This document shows positions 15,996-25,098 of a DNA stretch of 64,000 nt, in pieces. Made by a program: the position numbers and the translations under genes. The notes below the pieces were generated by a model. The model saw only the letters and a list, made by a program, of their open reading frames with translations. It did not search any database and had not been told where the DNA came from. The first letter of the stretch is position 1. Every line of letters starts with the position of its first letter. Origin of the DNA: CBDANO01 sp965197665 (lineage in GTDB: Bacteria; Chloroflexota; Dehalococcoidia; Lucifugimonadales; UBA3495); the NCBI GenBank assembly GCA_965197665.1, contig CBDANO010000003.1, positions 434,001-498,000 on the forward strand, in the 5' to 3' direction.

Positions 15996-17480
15996 ATGAG
16001 ACTATCGGATGAGTTGGCCTATACCTCGGCAGCGGAGTTGGCGATGCAAATACGGGCCCGCCGGCTTTCACCCGTGGAAGTCGTGGATGCCTTCATAGAG
16101 CGCATTGAGGAGCGAAACAAGAGTCTCACCGCCTTCGTCTATTTCGGCTTTGACGACGCCCGGAAGGCAGCCAAGGAGGCCGAGGCGGCCCTTACCTCGG
16201 GGCAAGGGCTGGGCCCTCTCCACGGGGTACCCACCGCATTGAAAGACGCTTTCGACTCCAAACCGGGGTGGGTCAGCACCTTTGGCGGTATCAGAGCCCT
16301 GAAGGACAATGTTACCGACTACTACTGCAACTTCGCCGAGCGCATGGAGGCGGCGGGGGCCGTCCTCTTGGGCAAGACCAACAGCCCGGTGATGGGGTTC
16401 CGGGCAACGTGCGATAACTTGCTCTTCGGCCCTTCACGCAACCCCTTCGACACCGCCAAGAATAGCGGCGGCTCATCGGGAGGGAGCGCGGCCGCCGTGG
16501 CCGACGGCCTCGTTCCCTTCGCTGAAGGAAACGACGGCGGAGGCTCCATCCGCATCCCGGCGTCGTGGTGCGGGGATTTTGGATACAAGCCTTCCTTCGG
16601 CCGCGTTCCTTTCTTGATGAGACCCAACGCTTTTGGCCACGATACACCCTTCCTCTTTGAGGGCCCCATAACCAGGACCGTTGAGGACGCTGCCTTGGTA
16701 ATGACGGCTCTGGCCGGCTACGACTCTCGAGACCCCTACAGCTTGGATGAAGAGGTTGACTTCATGGCGGCAACCCGCCAGTCCATCAAGGGCTTGAAGA
16801 TTGCGTACAGTCCGAACTTTGACGTTTATCCTGTGGATGGACAAGTAGCGGAGATAGTCGGAAAAGCGGTAAGAGCTTTCGAGGAGGCCGGCGCCCGCGT
16901 TGAGGAGGTATCCATGGGAATTCAACGCTCGCACCAAGAATTGAGCGACCTTTGGATTCGATTGGCCATGCCAATCAGCGTAGCCGTCTGCGAGACTTTC
17001 AAGCATCAAGGGATTGACCTACTCCAAGACCACCGGGACGACCTGCCCCCCCAGTACGTCGAATTCGTGGAACGGGCCTACCAGATGTCCGCTCTTGACT
17101 TCTTCCGGGACCAAGAAACGCGGACGGAGGTCTACGATAACATCCGGAGCGTCTTGGACAACTATGACCTGCTGGTGACTCCCACTGTGGCCGGACTGCC
17201 CGTGGACAATCAGGACCACGGGAATACGATGGGCCCGGACCGCATCGATGGAGAAAGAGTGGACCCCTTCCTGGGTTGGTGCCTGACCCACCTGATCAAC
17301 TTTACCGGCAATCCAGCCGCCTCTATTCCTGCGGGACTCAGCGAAAGCAAATTGCCGGTGGGGATGCAGATTGTTGGCCGCCGGTACGCGGATACGGACG
17401 TTCTTGCGGCAAGCGCAGCTTTCGAACGGCTGCGGCCCTGGCAGGATACTTACGACATATGCGCGGGCAGACCCCTCTGA
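15996..17480 (+). CDS. Amidase signature family hydrolase
   Basis: 494 residues from the ATG at 15996 (GGAAGGGAGAAGT upstream). The Ser-cisSer-Lys triad is clear: K83 in VPTALKDAF, S160 in NSGGSSGGS, S184 in DGGGSIRIPAS. The gene hydrolyses an amide bond, but the substrate is not predictable. There is no glutamine-amidotransferase GatB/GatC context, so it is not GatA. A second, divergent member is at 51465. It is flanked by MITE repeats on the left and convergent with the Rieske gene on the right. Cytoplasmic location is expected because no signal peptide is seen. Confidence 0.9.
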   Translation: MRLSDELAYTSAAELAMQIRARRLSPVEVVDAFIERIEERNKSLTAFVYFGFDDARKAAKEAEAALTSGQGLGPLHGVPTALKDAFDSKPGWVSTFGGIRALKDNVTDYYCNFAERMEAAGAVLLGKTNSPVMGFRATCDNLLFGPSRNPFDTAKNSGGSSGGSAAAVADGLVPFAEGNDGGGSIRIPASWCGDFGYKPSFGRVPFLMRPNAFGHDTPFLFEGPITRTVEDAALVMTALAGYDSRDPYSLDEEVDFMAATRQSIKGLKIAYSPNFDVYPVDGQVAEIVGKAVRAFEEAGARVEEVSMGIQRSHQELSDLWIRLAMPISVAVCETFKHQGIDLLQDHRDDLPPQYVEFVERAYQMSALDFFRDQETRTEVYDNIRSVLDNYDLLVTPTVAGLPVDNQDHGNTMGPDRIDGERVDPFLGWCLTHLINFTGNPAASIPAGLSESKLPVGMQIVGRRYADTDVLAASAAFERLRPWQDTYDICAGRPL

Positions 17481-17586
17481 CCCACGGCCGGACCGGTGCT
17501 CTATTGCCGGGAATCCTGGGCTGAAATTCCCGCGGCTCCGCCGCCAAGGCTACACTATCTGCACTGTAGAGACTTGCTCTCCGGCG

Positions 17587-18855
17587 TTACAGGCCGGCCC
17601 AACCGTCGCTGTTCATAAGTTGACGCCAGCGCCGGTAGAATGACCGTTGGTTGCTCTCGCTAATCCGAAAATCGCTGGCCCACCCCATCAGGTCTTGGTC
17701 GAACCGGGTGTGACCCAATCCCTGCTGATAGTTCAAAGGATAGCGGCGGGCCACCACGCCCCGGGCGGTGACCGTGCATTCCTGCCAGTTGTCCATGTCG
17801 TCCTGTTCGAAGGTTCCCGACGGGCCGAAGTTCCGCAGCGACATCAGACGAAGGGCTTCCTTTACGTCGGGCGGGGCCTCCCGGTCCACGTACACCCAGG
17901 CCCAAATCTCCGTCTCCTCGGGACCCCGAGGCAGCCAGACACGGATGGTCCTCGAGACGCCCTTGATCATCGAAAAATTAGGGAATACGGTGCCAACTTG
18001 GGGGTTCACCAAATTAACCCGGTCCCCCATTCGCTTGCTTATCTCGTCCTGTATGGAGTCCTCGTAGGCTAGAATCTCGGGAATGGAAGGCTCGGCAACG
18101 TCGTTTGGTCCGATGCAGTTTGCGCAATGGCCGTTTCCCGGCGAGACCATCTTGCCCCCGCCCGATGGCTTGGTGCGGAAGTCTCCGCCGAAGCCCGTCT
18201 TTACCGCCGACAGGTGGCTCCACGACGTGTGGTAGCCGTCGCCGCAAAAATTTTCTGCGGAGAACTTCCAATTGCTGGGCATACGCCATTTATGGACACC
18301 GCCCACCACTTCAACGCCGCCCTCCCGCCTATCGAAGTATATGTCCAAATACCAGGTCATGTCCCCCAGATATTCCAGCAGCGGCGGCGCCGCCGGGTCG
18401 AAGGTAGCGAAGATCAGGCCCTTGTAGCTGTCCAGTTGGGCCACCGGAACGAGACCCCACTTCCGGGTGTCCAGCTCGTTATAGTAGGCGTCCTGAAGGT
18501 TGGGGACCGCTTGCAAGCCGCCGTCGGCGCCGTAGGCCCAACCGTGGTAAGCGCAAATGAATGCGGCGGCGTTGCCGCTGTCAGCTCGGCATAAGCGGTT
18601 TCCCCGGTGGCGGCACACGTTCAGGAACGCATTTACCTTGCCCGACCGGTCCCGCACGACCAATACCGGGTCCTCTCCCATGTAAGCGGTTATGAAATCC
18701 CCCGGACTGGGTATCTGGCTTTCGTGTCCCAGGTACAGCCAGCAACGGGCAAAAATGCGCTCCAGTTCCTGTTGGTATATTTCCGGGTCACTGAAGATTC
18801 TCCTGCTGATCAGGCCGCTCTCGGCATCCACTAGACCCTTGGCATCCACGGCCAT
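17587..18855 (-). CDS. Rieske non-heme iron oxygenase, alpha subunit
   Basis: 422 residues. The Rieske 2Fe-2S motif C81-x-H83 ... C101-x2-H104 is seen in CRHRGNRLC and CAYHGWAYG. The mononuclear iron site is ENFCGDGYHTSWSHL with H209 and H214. These features define the large subunit of aromatic ring-hydroxylating dioxygenases. No beta subunit, ferredoxin or reductase is adjacent, so it may be a homomultimeric type using shared electron donors. The ATG at 18855 is preceded by TAGGAGGAG. The substrate is unknown; the setting is one of many scattered catabolic genes. Confidence 0.93.
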   Translation of the reverse strand: MAVDAKGLVDAESGLISRRIFSDPEIYQQELERIFARCWLYLGHESQIPSPGDFITAYMGEDPVLVVRDRSGKVNAFLNVCRHRGNRLCRADSGNAAAFICAYHGWAYGADGGLQAVPNLQDAYYNELDTRKWGLVPVAQLDSYKGLIFATFDPAAPPLLEYLGDMTWYLDIYFDRREGGVEVVGGVHKWRMPSNWKFSAENFCGDGYHTSWSHLSAVKTGFGGDFRTKPSGGGKMVSPGNGHCANCIGPNDVAEPSIPEILAYEDSIQDEISKRMGDRVNLVNPQVGTVFPNFSMIKGVSRTIRVWLPRGPEETEIWAWVYVDREAPPDVKEALRLMSLRNFGPSGTFEQDDMDNWQECTVTARGVVARRYPLNYQQGLGHTRFDQDLMGWASDFRISESNQRSFYRRWRQLMNSDGWAGL

Positions 18856-19021
18856 GTTGCTCCTCCTAACGGTCGTCGCGAATCTCCCCTAAGTTTAAGC
18901 CGGAATACCCGAATTCTTCAAATGTTCATGATTAGCCTGATGTGCGAGTTTTTGGGCTGGGGTAGGATTGCGAGTGCCACCACGTCGTAACCCGACATGC
19001 CCCGTCCTCAACGAGAGAAGT

Positions 19022-19061
19022 AGAGTGTGGTTGGCCCGCCGCGGCGGGCCAACCACACTCT
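19022..19061. repeat. Perfect 40-bp palindrome
   Basis: The left half AGAGTGTGGTTGGCCCGCCG is exactly complementary to the right half, with no spacer. It lies in a divergent intergenic region, so it is not a terminator for either neighbour. The right half plus the following TTCTTCCCGGGG resembles sequence at 57534-57580, indicating a dispersed repeat family. Confidence 0.9.
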
Positions 19062-19086
19062 TTCTTCCCGGGGTGGGGCAACCCTC

Positions 19087-19178
19087 CAGGGCTATCGCAT
19101 AAAAAATTGACGGCTATTTTGCTATCTATGGCCCGCGTCTTACCATACCGTAGGGGCGGGTTTGAAACCCGCCCCTAC
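19087..19178. repeat. Truncated copy of the MITE-like element
   Basis: It starts CAGGGCTATCGCAT and follows the elements at 14764 and 15775 through the TATGGCCCGCGTCTTACCAT segment and the GGGGCGGGTTTGAAACCC palindrome. It stops there, without the right terminal inverted repeat. Confidence 0.8.
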
Positions 19179-19435
19179 ACGTCCAATTACCACTACGGGA
19201 CGGTTGCGCCGGTTCGTTTTAGCCGCGCTGGGAATCACCCTGCCCTCCGCCAAGTGGGAGAGGGAACTTCTTCAACACCCTCTAGGCCGGGACTGAGTCA
19301 CCCCCTCAACTCTGAACGGCTGCTTTGCTCTTAACCGTTCGACAGGGTTGGCGCAAGAAGGTATCATAGCCCTTGCCGGAGAGGGTCATCACGGCGGGTC
19401 TCATGAATAGCCCCCACTAAACGAAGGAGACTCCG

Positions 19436-20632
19436 ATGCGGGAAGTCGCAATTGTTTCACCGGTACGGACGGCTGTGGGTAGCTTCGGAGGCAGTCTTCG
19501 CGACGTGTCGGCAGCCGACCTGGGGTCCATCGTAATTAAAGAAACCCTGGGGCGGGGCGGCGTCGACGCTGCCCAAGTGGACGACGTAATCCTGGGTCAC
19601 GGTTACCCCAGCGGCGAAAATCCGGCCGTCGGGCGGCTATCCGCCCTGAAAGCGGGGCTGCCCATTGAGGTGCCGGGCTACCAGTTGGACCGCCGCTGCT
19701 CCTCCGGTCTGCAAGCTATTCTCAATGCCGCCATGATGGTCCAGACCGGGAACGCCGACGTGGTGATTGCCGGGGGCGTTGAGAGCATGAGCAACGCCGA
19801 GTTTTATGTCAATGAGTCCCGGTGGGGCGCTCGGTTCGGCTCGGTGACCCTTCACGATCGGTTGGCCCGGGCCCGGGAGACTATCTCTCCCGAGGACCGG
19901 TTCGGTTACATTTCCGGCATGATCGAGACGGCGGAGAATCTGGCCAAGCAGTACGAGATTTCCCGTGAGGAGCAGGACGAGTACGCTCTGCGGAGCCACC
20001 AGCGGGCCGTCGCCGCTTCCCAGGGAGGGTTCTTCAAGAAGGAGGTGGCGCCCGTTCCGGTGCCCCAGCGCCGGGGAGACCCCATTGAGTTCGAAAGCGA
20101 CGAGGGGCCGCGGGGTGATACTTCCCTTGATGCCCTGGGCCGCCTGCGCCCGGTAATGAAGGACGGCACCGTAACGCCGGGGAACGCCAGCAGCCAGAAC
20201 GACGCCGCGTCGGTGTGCTTGGTGGTGGCCGGGGATAAGGTGGAAGAGCTTGGCTTGAAACCCATGGGCTACCTGAAGGGTTGGGCCGTCACCGGGTGTC
20301 ACCCGGCATACATGGGTATCGGTCCGGTGTCCGCCGTGGCCAAGGTTATGAGTAAGGCGGGCATGTCGCTGGAGGACATGGACTTGATCGAGTTGAACGA
20401 GGCCTTTGCCGCTCAGGTCCTGGTGGTGTTGCGGGAGTGGAAACTAGCCAATGAAGACAAGCTCAACGTGAACGGCTCCGGCATCTCCCTCGGGCACCCC
20501 ATCGCCGCGACCGGCGCCCGAATATTGACCACGTTGCTGCATGAAATGGAGCGCCGGGATGTGCAGTTCGGCTTGGAAACCATGTGCGTCGGCGGCGGGC
20601 AGGGCGTTGCCGCGGTGTTCGAGCGGCGGTAA
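19436..20632 (+). CDS. Thiolase (acetyl-CoA C-acyltransferase)
   Basis: 398 residues from the ATG at 19436 with AAGGAG upstream. The acyl-accepting cysteine is C88 (DRRCSSGLQAI). GHPIAATGARI supplies H354 and CVGGGQG supplies C384, giving the complete thiolase active site. The length is typical of bacterial thiolases, which cleave or form acetoacetyl-CoA or longer 3-ketoacyl-CoA. No other beta-oxidation genes are adjacent, so the physiological substrate is open. A short hairpin AGGGCC-GAGC-GGCCCT lies at 20671-20686 downstream. Confidence 0.95.
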   Translation: MREVAIVSPVRTAVGSFGGSLRDVSAADLGSIVIKETLGRGGVDAAQVDDVILGHGYPSGENPAVGRLSALKAGLPIEVPGYQLDRRCSSGLQAILNAAMMVQTGNADVVIAGGVESMSNAEFYVNESRWGARFGSVTLHDRLARARETISPEDRFGYISGMIETAENLAKQYEISREEQDEYALRSHQRAVAASQGGFFKKEVAPVPVPQRRGDPIEFESDEGPRGDTSLDALGRLRPVMKDGTVTPGNASSQNDAASVCLVVAGDKVEELGLKPMGYLKGWAVTGCHPAYMGIGPVSAVAKVMSKAGMSLEDMDLIELNEAFAAQVLVVLREWKLANEDKLNVNGSGISLGHPIAATGARILTTLLHEMERRDVQFGLETMCVGGGQGVAAVFERR

Positions 20633-20724
20633 TTCTTGCCGAGAGCCGGACACGGCCTGAAATTGAATCCAGGGCCGAGCGGCCCTCGATCTCATCTAAT
20701 CGCCTATAAGCATTGGGGGAAATA

Positions 20725-21669
20725 ATGCCCGACACATTCGGAACAAGCGAGTTCCAATACGAGTATGTAGACGGATGGGCCAAATTGCCCGAAGGGATAA
20801 GCTTCCACGAATGCCCCGGGGTCGGGGTGGACTCCCAGGACAACGTCTACGCGCTTACCAGGGGCGAACACCCGGTAATCGTGCTGGACCAATCCGGGAA
20901 TTTCCTTCGCACCTTCGGCGAGGGGCTGTTCAGCGACCGCACCCACGGAATGTATATTGCCCACGATGATTCGATACTGATAGCCGACGATGGGATACAC
21001 ACCATCCAAAAGTTCAACCCTGAGGGGGACAAGCTTCTGGAGATTGGCCAGCGGGACCACCCGGCGCCCAAGTGGAGCGGCCAACCTTTCAACCGCCCCA
21101 CCTCGGCGGCCATCATGCCCAGCAACGGCGACGTTTATGTTTCCGACGGCTACGGCAACTCCCGAATTCACGTCTACTCCGGCTCGGGTGATTACAAATT
21201 CTCTTGGGGAAGCCCCGGTATCGACGCCGGCCAGTTCATACGACCCCACAACATCGCTATAGATGCTGATGATAAGGTTTACGTGGTTGACCGGGAGTGC
21301 CACCGGATACAGATCTTCGACGCCAAGGGTAACTTCATTACCATGTGGAACAACATTCACCGGCCCGACGCCATGGTCCTGTGGCGGGACCACATATACG
21401 TGGGTGAGCTAAACGGCATGACCGGCGTTGACGACGCTCCCGGACTGGGGCACCGGGTCTCAATTTATGACCTCGAAGGCAACCGCGTATGCCTACTGGG
21501 CGCCCCGGAAGAAGGGGAAGGCCCGGGGCAGTTCATTGCTCCCCACGGCATCGCCGTCGACTCGAAGGGCGACGTCTACGTAGCCGAGGTGTCATTCACC
21601 ATTCGGGGCCGCCTCATGGACCCGCCCAAGACGCTGCGGAGTATGTCGAAGTACGCCCGGCGGAGCTAG
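20725..21669 (+). CDS. NHL-repeat six-bladed beta-propeller protein
   Basis: About 314 residues from the ATG at 20725, preceded by GGGGGA; a TTG at 20713 is less likely. Repeats of the form GVDSQDNVYALTRGEHPVIV, FIRPHNIAIDADDKVYVVD and FIAPHGIAVDSKGDVYVAEV mark NHL blades, similar to peptidyl-alpha-hydroxyglycine amidating-lyase-like propellers. There is no signal peptide. The gene is followed after 13 bases by the UGSC-associated pair, so the three may be co-transcribed. Its function is unknown. Confidence 0.85.
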   Translation: MPDTFGTSEFQYEYVDGWAKLPEGISFHECPGVGVDSQDNVYALTRGEHPVIVLDQSGNFLRTFGEGLFSDRTHGMYIAHDDSILIADDGIHTIQKFNPEGDKLLEIGQRDHPAPKWSGQPFNRPTSAAIMPSNGDVYVSDGYGNSRIHVYSGSGDYKFSWGSPGIDAGQFIRPHNIAIDADDKVYVVDRECHRIQIFDAKGNFITMWNNIHRPDAMVLWRDHIYVGELNGMTGVDDAPGLGHRVSIYDLEGNRVCLLGAPEEGEGPGQFIAPHGIAVDSKGDVYVAEVSFTIRGRLMDPPKTLRSMSKYARRS

Positions 21670-21682
21670 GAGACCTGACCCG

Positions 21683-22741
21683 TTGCGAGACCTAGGCGAC
21701 ACCACCACCGTGCAATGGGACAGCCCGTCGGCTGCTATCGAGCGCTGCTACGAAATGGGTTGGACCGACGGCCTGCCGGTGGTACCGCCGACCGTGGAAC
21801 TAGTGGAACAATTCTTGGAGCACGCCGGCCGGCCGGCGTCAAGTAGAGTAGGCGAAATCCCGGAGCGGCGGCGGGAGATTACGGTGGGCAAAGTGGCTGC
21901 CAACGCGGTAATGGCGGGCTGCCTGCCCGAATATCTTCCGGTGGTACTAGCGGCCACCGAGGCCATGTTGGACCCGGTCTTCAACCTGGTGGGCCCCTCT
22001 TCCAGCATGGGCGGTTCCGCGGTGCTGGTCATCGTGAACGGCCCGGTCAGCCGGTGGCTGAACGTCAATGCCAGAAACAACCTCTTCGGCCCGGGCAACC
22101 GGGCCAACGCCACCATCGGCCGGGCTGTAAGGCTGGTACTAATGAACGCCTGCGCCGCGGTGCCCGGCTTGTTCGACCGCAGCGTAATCGGCCACCCCGG
22201 AAAGTACACCTTCTGCATTGCCGAGGCGGAAGCCGAGACCCACTGGACGCCCCTTCACGTCACGCGCGGGTTCGCCAAGGAGCAAAGCGCGGTCACTGTG
22301 TTCGCCGGTGAGAGTCCTCGACAGGTCCGGGCCCCGGGAAATCCGGAAGCCATCCTCTATTCCATCGCCGACGCCGCCTCGACTCTCGGAACCAACATGT
22401 CCACCTCCGGATCGGTCGGCGACTCCGGCGCGGGTGTGCGTCAGGGGCAGGTCGTGATTACTATCGCCGGCAACGCGGGCCTCTGGCGGGAGTGGACCAA
22501 GGAGCAGGTGCGCGATTACTTGTATGCCAGGATGCGCCGCTCGGTTGCGGACTTGAAACACGCTAAAGCCCTTCCGGGAGACGTGGAACCGGGGGACGAT
22601 GGGCGGTTCATGAACCTGGTGCCGGAGTCGGAAGACGTCATGGTGGTTTTTGCCGGCGGCGAGGAGGCCAACATGTCGTCGGTAATTCCTAGCTGGGGTC
22701 CCAAGGTGGCTTGCACGGCGGTGACTCGAGAGGTCAAATAA
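21683..22741 (+). CDS. Conserved protein of the WTDGLPVVPPT family, partner of the UGSC selenoprotein
   Basis: 352 residues from a TTG at 21683 preceded by AGGAG. Distinctive segments are MGWTDGLPVVPPT, KVAANAVMAGCLPEYLPVVL, NNLFGPGNRANATIGRA and GHPGKYTFCIAEAEAE. I recognise this as a widespread uncharacterised family in Chloroflexota, Actinobacteria and Deltaproteobacteria, sometimes found next to UGSC-type proteins. The next gene, 47 bases downstream, is such a UGSC protein. Conserved C and H residues suggest an enzyme, but no catalytic role is established. Confidence 0.7.
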   Translation: MRDLGDTTTVQWDSPSAAIERCYEMGWTDGLPVVPPTVELVEQFLEHAGRPASSRVGEIPERRREITVGKVAANAVMAGCLPEYLPVVLAATEAMLDPVFNLVGPSSSMGGSAVLVIVNGPVSRWLNVNARNNLFGPGNRANATIGRAVRLVLMNACAAVPGLFDRSVIGHPGKYTFCIAEAEAETHWTPLHVTRGFAKEQSAVTVFAGESPRQVRAPGNPEAILYSIADAASTLGTNMSTSGSVGDSGAGVRQGQVVITIAGNAGLWREWTKEQVRDYLYARMRRSVADLKHAKALPGDVEPGDDGRFMNLVPESEDVMVVFAGGEEANMSSVIPSWGPKVACTAVTREVK

Positions 22742-22788
22742 CCGCCGGTCCAAGCCCGTAGAATCAAAACGGCGGAGCGAAAGCGAAC

Positions 22789-23346
22789 ATGAGTAAGAAT
22801 AACCAATACGTGCTGGTGGACCCGACTACCAAGCCGATAATAGCGCCCTTCAACGGCGCTCCCCGGCTGCCTTCGCTGGCCGGTACCCGGCTGGGCATTA
22901 TCGATGACAGCAAGAAGAACGCCGACGTGCTGCTGGAGGAGTTGGTGGAGCTGCTCCGCACCCGCTACGAGATTTCGGACGTCAAGTGGCACCGCAAGCC
23001 CAGCGCTTCCCGGCCTGCGGACCCCGCGGCGATACGGGACTTGGCGGAAAGCTGCGACTCGGTGATCGTAGCCGTGGGTGATTGAGGGTCTTGCAGCGCG
23101 TGCAGTGTGCACGACGGAATCCACGTGGAGAACGCCGGGCTGCCCTCGGCTACTATTTGCACCGATCGGTTCATCCCCACCGCAGCGGGAATGGCCAAGA
23201 TGTGGGGGGCGCCCGATTACCCGACCATCTACACCGAGCACCCCATCGAGAACCTGACTAGGGAGCAACTCCGCCACCGCGCTGAGGAGTTGGCGCCTCA
23301 AGTGGTCAGCGTCCTGATCTCCGGCCGCCCAAGCCCCGCCGGATAA
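22789..23346 (+). CDS. UGSC-motif selenoprotein with in-frame TGA (Sec) at 23083
   Basis: The frame from the ATG at 22789 reads through a TGA at 23083-23085 to a TAA at 23344-23346, giving 185 residues with selenocysteine at position 99. Around it the protein reads SVIVAVGD-U-GSCSACSVHDGI, so the TGA is followed directly by Gly-Ser-Cys, the UGSC motif known from bacterial and metagenomic selenoproteins. Both sides keep matching composition (LGIIDDSKKNADVLLEEL before, CTDRFIPTAAGMAKMWG after). A hairpin with its loop 20-22 bases after the TGA can serve as SECIS. SelA/B/C/D are not in this window. If Sec is not inserted, only a 98-residue stub would form. Confidence 0.85.
23083..23113 (+). promoter_or_regulatory. 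Candidate bacterial SECIS element
   Basis: CGTGCA (23099-23104), loop GTG, TGCACG (23108-23113) forms a perfect 6-bp stem. The loop is 20-22 bases after the TGA, inside the 16-37 base range known for bacterial SECIS. The stem is small, so additional pairings may contribute. Confidence 0.55.
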
Positions 23347-23447
23347 GTCCAGTTGGATGACCTGCCGGCCCAATTAGACGCGGCGCCGGGGCCTACGTAA
23401 AGAAGGCTGGAGCGTGGAGCACGGCTCCGTCAACGGCGGCGGCCCGG

Positions 23448-23630
23448 CTAACTCCGCATCTGGGGCGGCAACAGATTAGGGATAGCGTCGTCTATAGGGT
23501 AGGTCTCGGCGCAACGGCCGCAGGCCAGCTTCCCGGTTATGATCTCATCCCCTTCTTCGGCTTCCACCGTCAGTTCCAGTTCCCCCTTGCATACCGGGCA
23601 AGCCAGGATTTCCATAAGGTCCTTCTTCAA
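23448..23630 (-). CDS. Trm112-like zinc-binding protein
   Basis: 60 residues: MEILACPVCKGELEL, then GKLACGRCAETYPIDDAIPNLLPP. Two CxxC pairs and the YPIxDxIPxLL ending are the Trm112/YcaR signature. Trm112 proteins serve as activators of methyltransferases in several systems. The gene is upstream of nothing obvious on its strand and precedes a CopD-like membrane protein by transcription order (that gene lies upstream), so a shared transcript with the TlpA and CopD-like genes is possible. Confidence 0.88.
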   Translation of the reverse strand: MKKDLMEILACPVCKGELELTVEAEEGDEIITGKLACGRCAETYPIDDAIPNLLPPQMRS

Positions 23631-23707
23631 CGTCTCCCCCTGTGGACTATGGTTTGCTCATTGTCAAAGTATGATAGTGCGCTGATAGCTAACCTACTAT
23701 CGTTGAT

Positions 23708-24190
23708 TCAACCCCGAAGTCCTTGCTCGAACAGGGCGCTTAGAACGTCGGCCAAACCGAAGACTATCAGGCCGATTACCAGCACGGCCGTGGTGCCGGT
23801 GAATCCGGCTCTGGCCTTTTCCCACCAGCTATTGCCGGCCTCCTCCTCGTCGGGGTAGGTGGTAGGGCGCAGGAACCGGACGACGTAGAACATGTACATT
23901 GCCAGGACTATCTTCACCGCCAGCACCGCCACGTAAGGAATGGTCACGGAGTCTTCGGTAAGCCGGGCTACCGACGCGACGACGCCGGTCAACAGCAGCG
24001 CCAAAATGGCAGTGTTGATCAATGACCGGAACTCGACGCCCATCAAAAGGCGCGCTTCCCGGGGCAGCGGAGACCGCTTAGCGCTGGGCCTCAGGACCAT
24101 GATGTAGAAGATGCTGCCGCCCACCCAGGCTACGGCGGCCACGGCGTGGACCCAGCGGATTACGACCAGTATCCAGTCGAGGGCATTCAT
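23708..24190 (-). CDS. CopD-like integral membrane protein
   Basis: 160 residues with about four hydrophobic segments: WILVVIRWVHAVAAVAWVGG, INTAILALLLTGVVASV, VAVLAVKIVLAMYMFYVV and TTAVLVIGLIVFGLADVL. The first helix carries H14 in a RWVHAVAAVAWVGG context, the motif of CopD/DUF2269-type membrane proteins linked to copper or heme handling. It lies just downstream of a TlpA-like thiol-disulfide lipoprotein on the same strand, which fits a cytochrome or copper maturation role. That role is an inference. Confidence 0.7.
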   Translation of the reverse strand: MNALDWILVVIRWVHAVAAVAWVGGSIFYIMVLRPSAKRSPLPREARLLMGVEFRSLINTAILALLLTGVVASVARLTEDSVTIPYVAVLAVKIVLAMYMFYVVRFLRPTTYPDEEEAGNSWWEKARAGFTGTTAVLVIGLIVFGLADVLSALFEQGLRG

Positions 24191-24265
24191 AGCGGAGGTT
24201 CATGGTCAATGTACATGTTGGCGGCTGGAATCGATGCCGACTCGGTCCCGCTGAGGTACCGGCGT

Positions 24266-24826
24266 CTAGCTCTTGGTCATTTGGCCCACGAATCGAAGGA
24301 TCATATCCCGGTCCAGGATGCTAAGGTGGGTCCGACTAATGCGCCCCGATTTGTCGATGAAGTAGGTCGTGGGGAAGGCCTCCAGCTCGAAGGACTGGGC
24401 GATGCTGGCCCCTTTGTCGGTGGCCAAGCCGTAGGTCAGCCCTAGGGAAGAGGCAAAATCCCTGGCGTCCTGTTCGCTGTCGAACCCCTGGGGAACGAAA
24501 ATTCCCAAGAACTGCACGTCGTCGTTCCGGAGTTGCTGCCAGGCTTGCTCGAAGGCCGGCATTTCGGCCCGGCACGGCGGACAACTGGGATACCAAAAAT
24601 TGACCACCACGGCGCTCTTGCCGATGTTGTCGGAAAGCCTGAACTCGGTCCCGTCGAACCGGGTTACTTGGAAGTCCGGGGCCGGTTCGCCGCCTGATCC
24701 CCCGCATGACGCCAGAAGTACCACAGTAAATACAAAGGCCAGTACAGTAAATACAGCAACAACACCCCGGCGTCTCTTGGGCGGAAAGAGAAGGCTTGGC
24801 CGAGGACCTGCCTTGACGGACATCAT
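24266..24826 (-). CDS. TlpA/ResA-like thiol-disulfide oxidoreductase lipoprotein
   Basis: 186 residues. A basic N-terminus and hydrophobic helix end in the lipobox LLASC (C41), so the protein is probably anchored on the outer face of the membrane. The thioredoxin fold carries WYPSCPPCRAEMP with C82 and C85 and the cis-Pro motif FPTTYFID. It belongs to the TlpA/ResA family that reduces disulfides, for example in cytochrome c or Cu-A maturation. The CopD-like gene follows within about 75 bases on the same strand. Confidence 0.9.
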   Translation of the reverse strand: MMSVKAGPRPSLLFPPKRRRGVVAVFTVLAFVFTVVLLASCGGSGGEPAPDFQVTRFDGTEFRLSDNIGKSAVVVNFWYPSCPPCRAEMPAFEQAWQQLRNDDVQFLGIFVPQGFDSEQDARDFASSLGLTYGLATDKGASIAQSFELEAFPTTYFIDKSGRISRTHLSILDRDMILRFVGQMTKS

Positions 24827-25098
24827 CGGCTGCCGGAGGTTACTAACGCCATTATAGCTTTCCAGTCGACATTCTATAGTTACCCGTTTGCGTGGTCAAT
24901 TGAAGAACAAACGTGTCCCTGGGCCTTTTCATTCTCGGAAGAAATCCTCTCGCCCTCGAAGAAATCCCCTTTCCCTCTGGGAGAGAGTTAGGGTGAGGGC
25001 GTTCCCGATCTTGGGGGTGCCCGAAGCCGTGTCCAAGCTTGACTTCGGCCCCCCAGGTAATAGAATCGGTCATACCGATTGGAAAGGGAGGGATAACG

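Larger units (their letters stand above)
18856..19435. other. 580-base divergent intergenic region built of repeats
   Basis: No gene is supported. The region holds a perfect 40-bp palindrome (19022-19061), a truncated MITE copy (19087-19178) and a CCCTCxxCCAAGTGGGAGAGGG-type repeat near 19240 that recurs near 27790. Promoters for the divergent Rieske and thiolase genes must lie at its ends, but no clear -35/-10 pair was identified. Confidence 0.6.
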
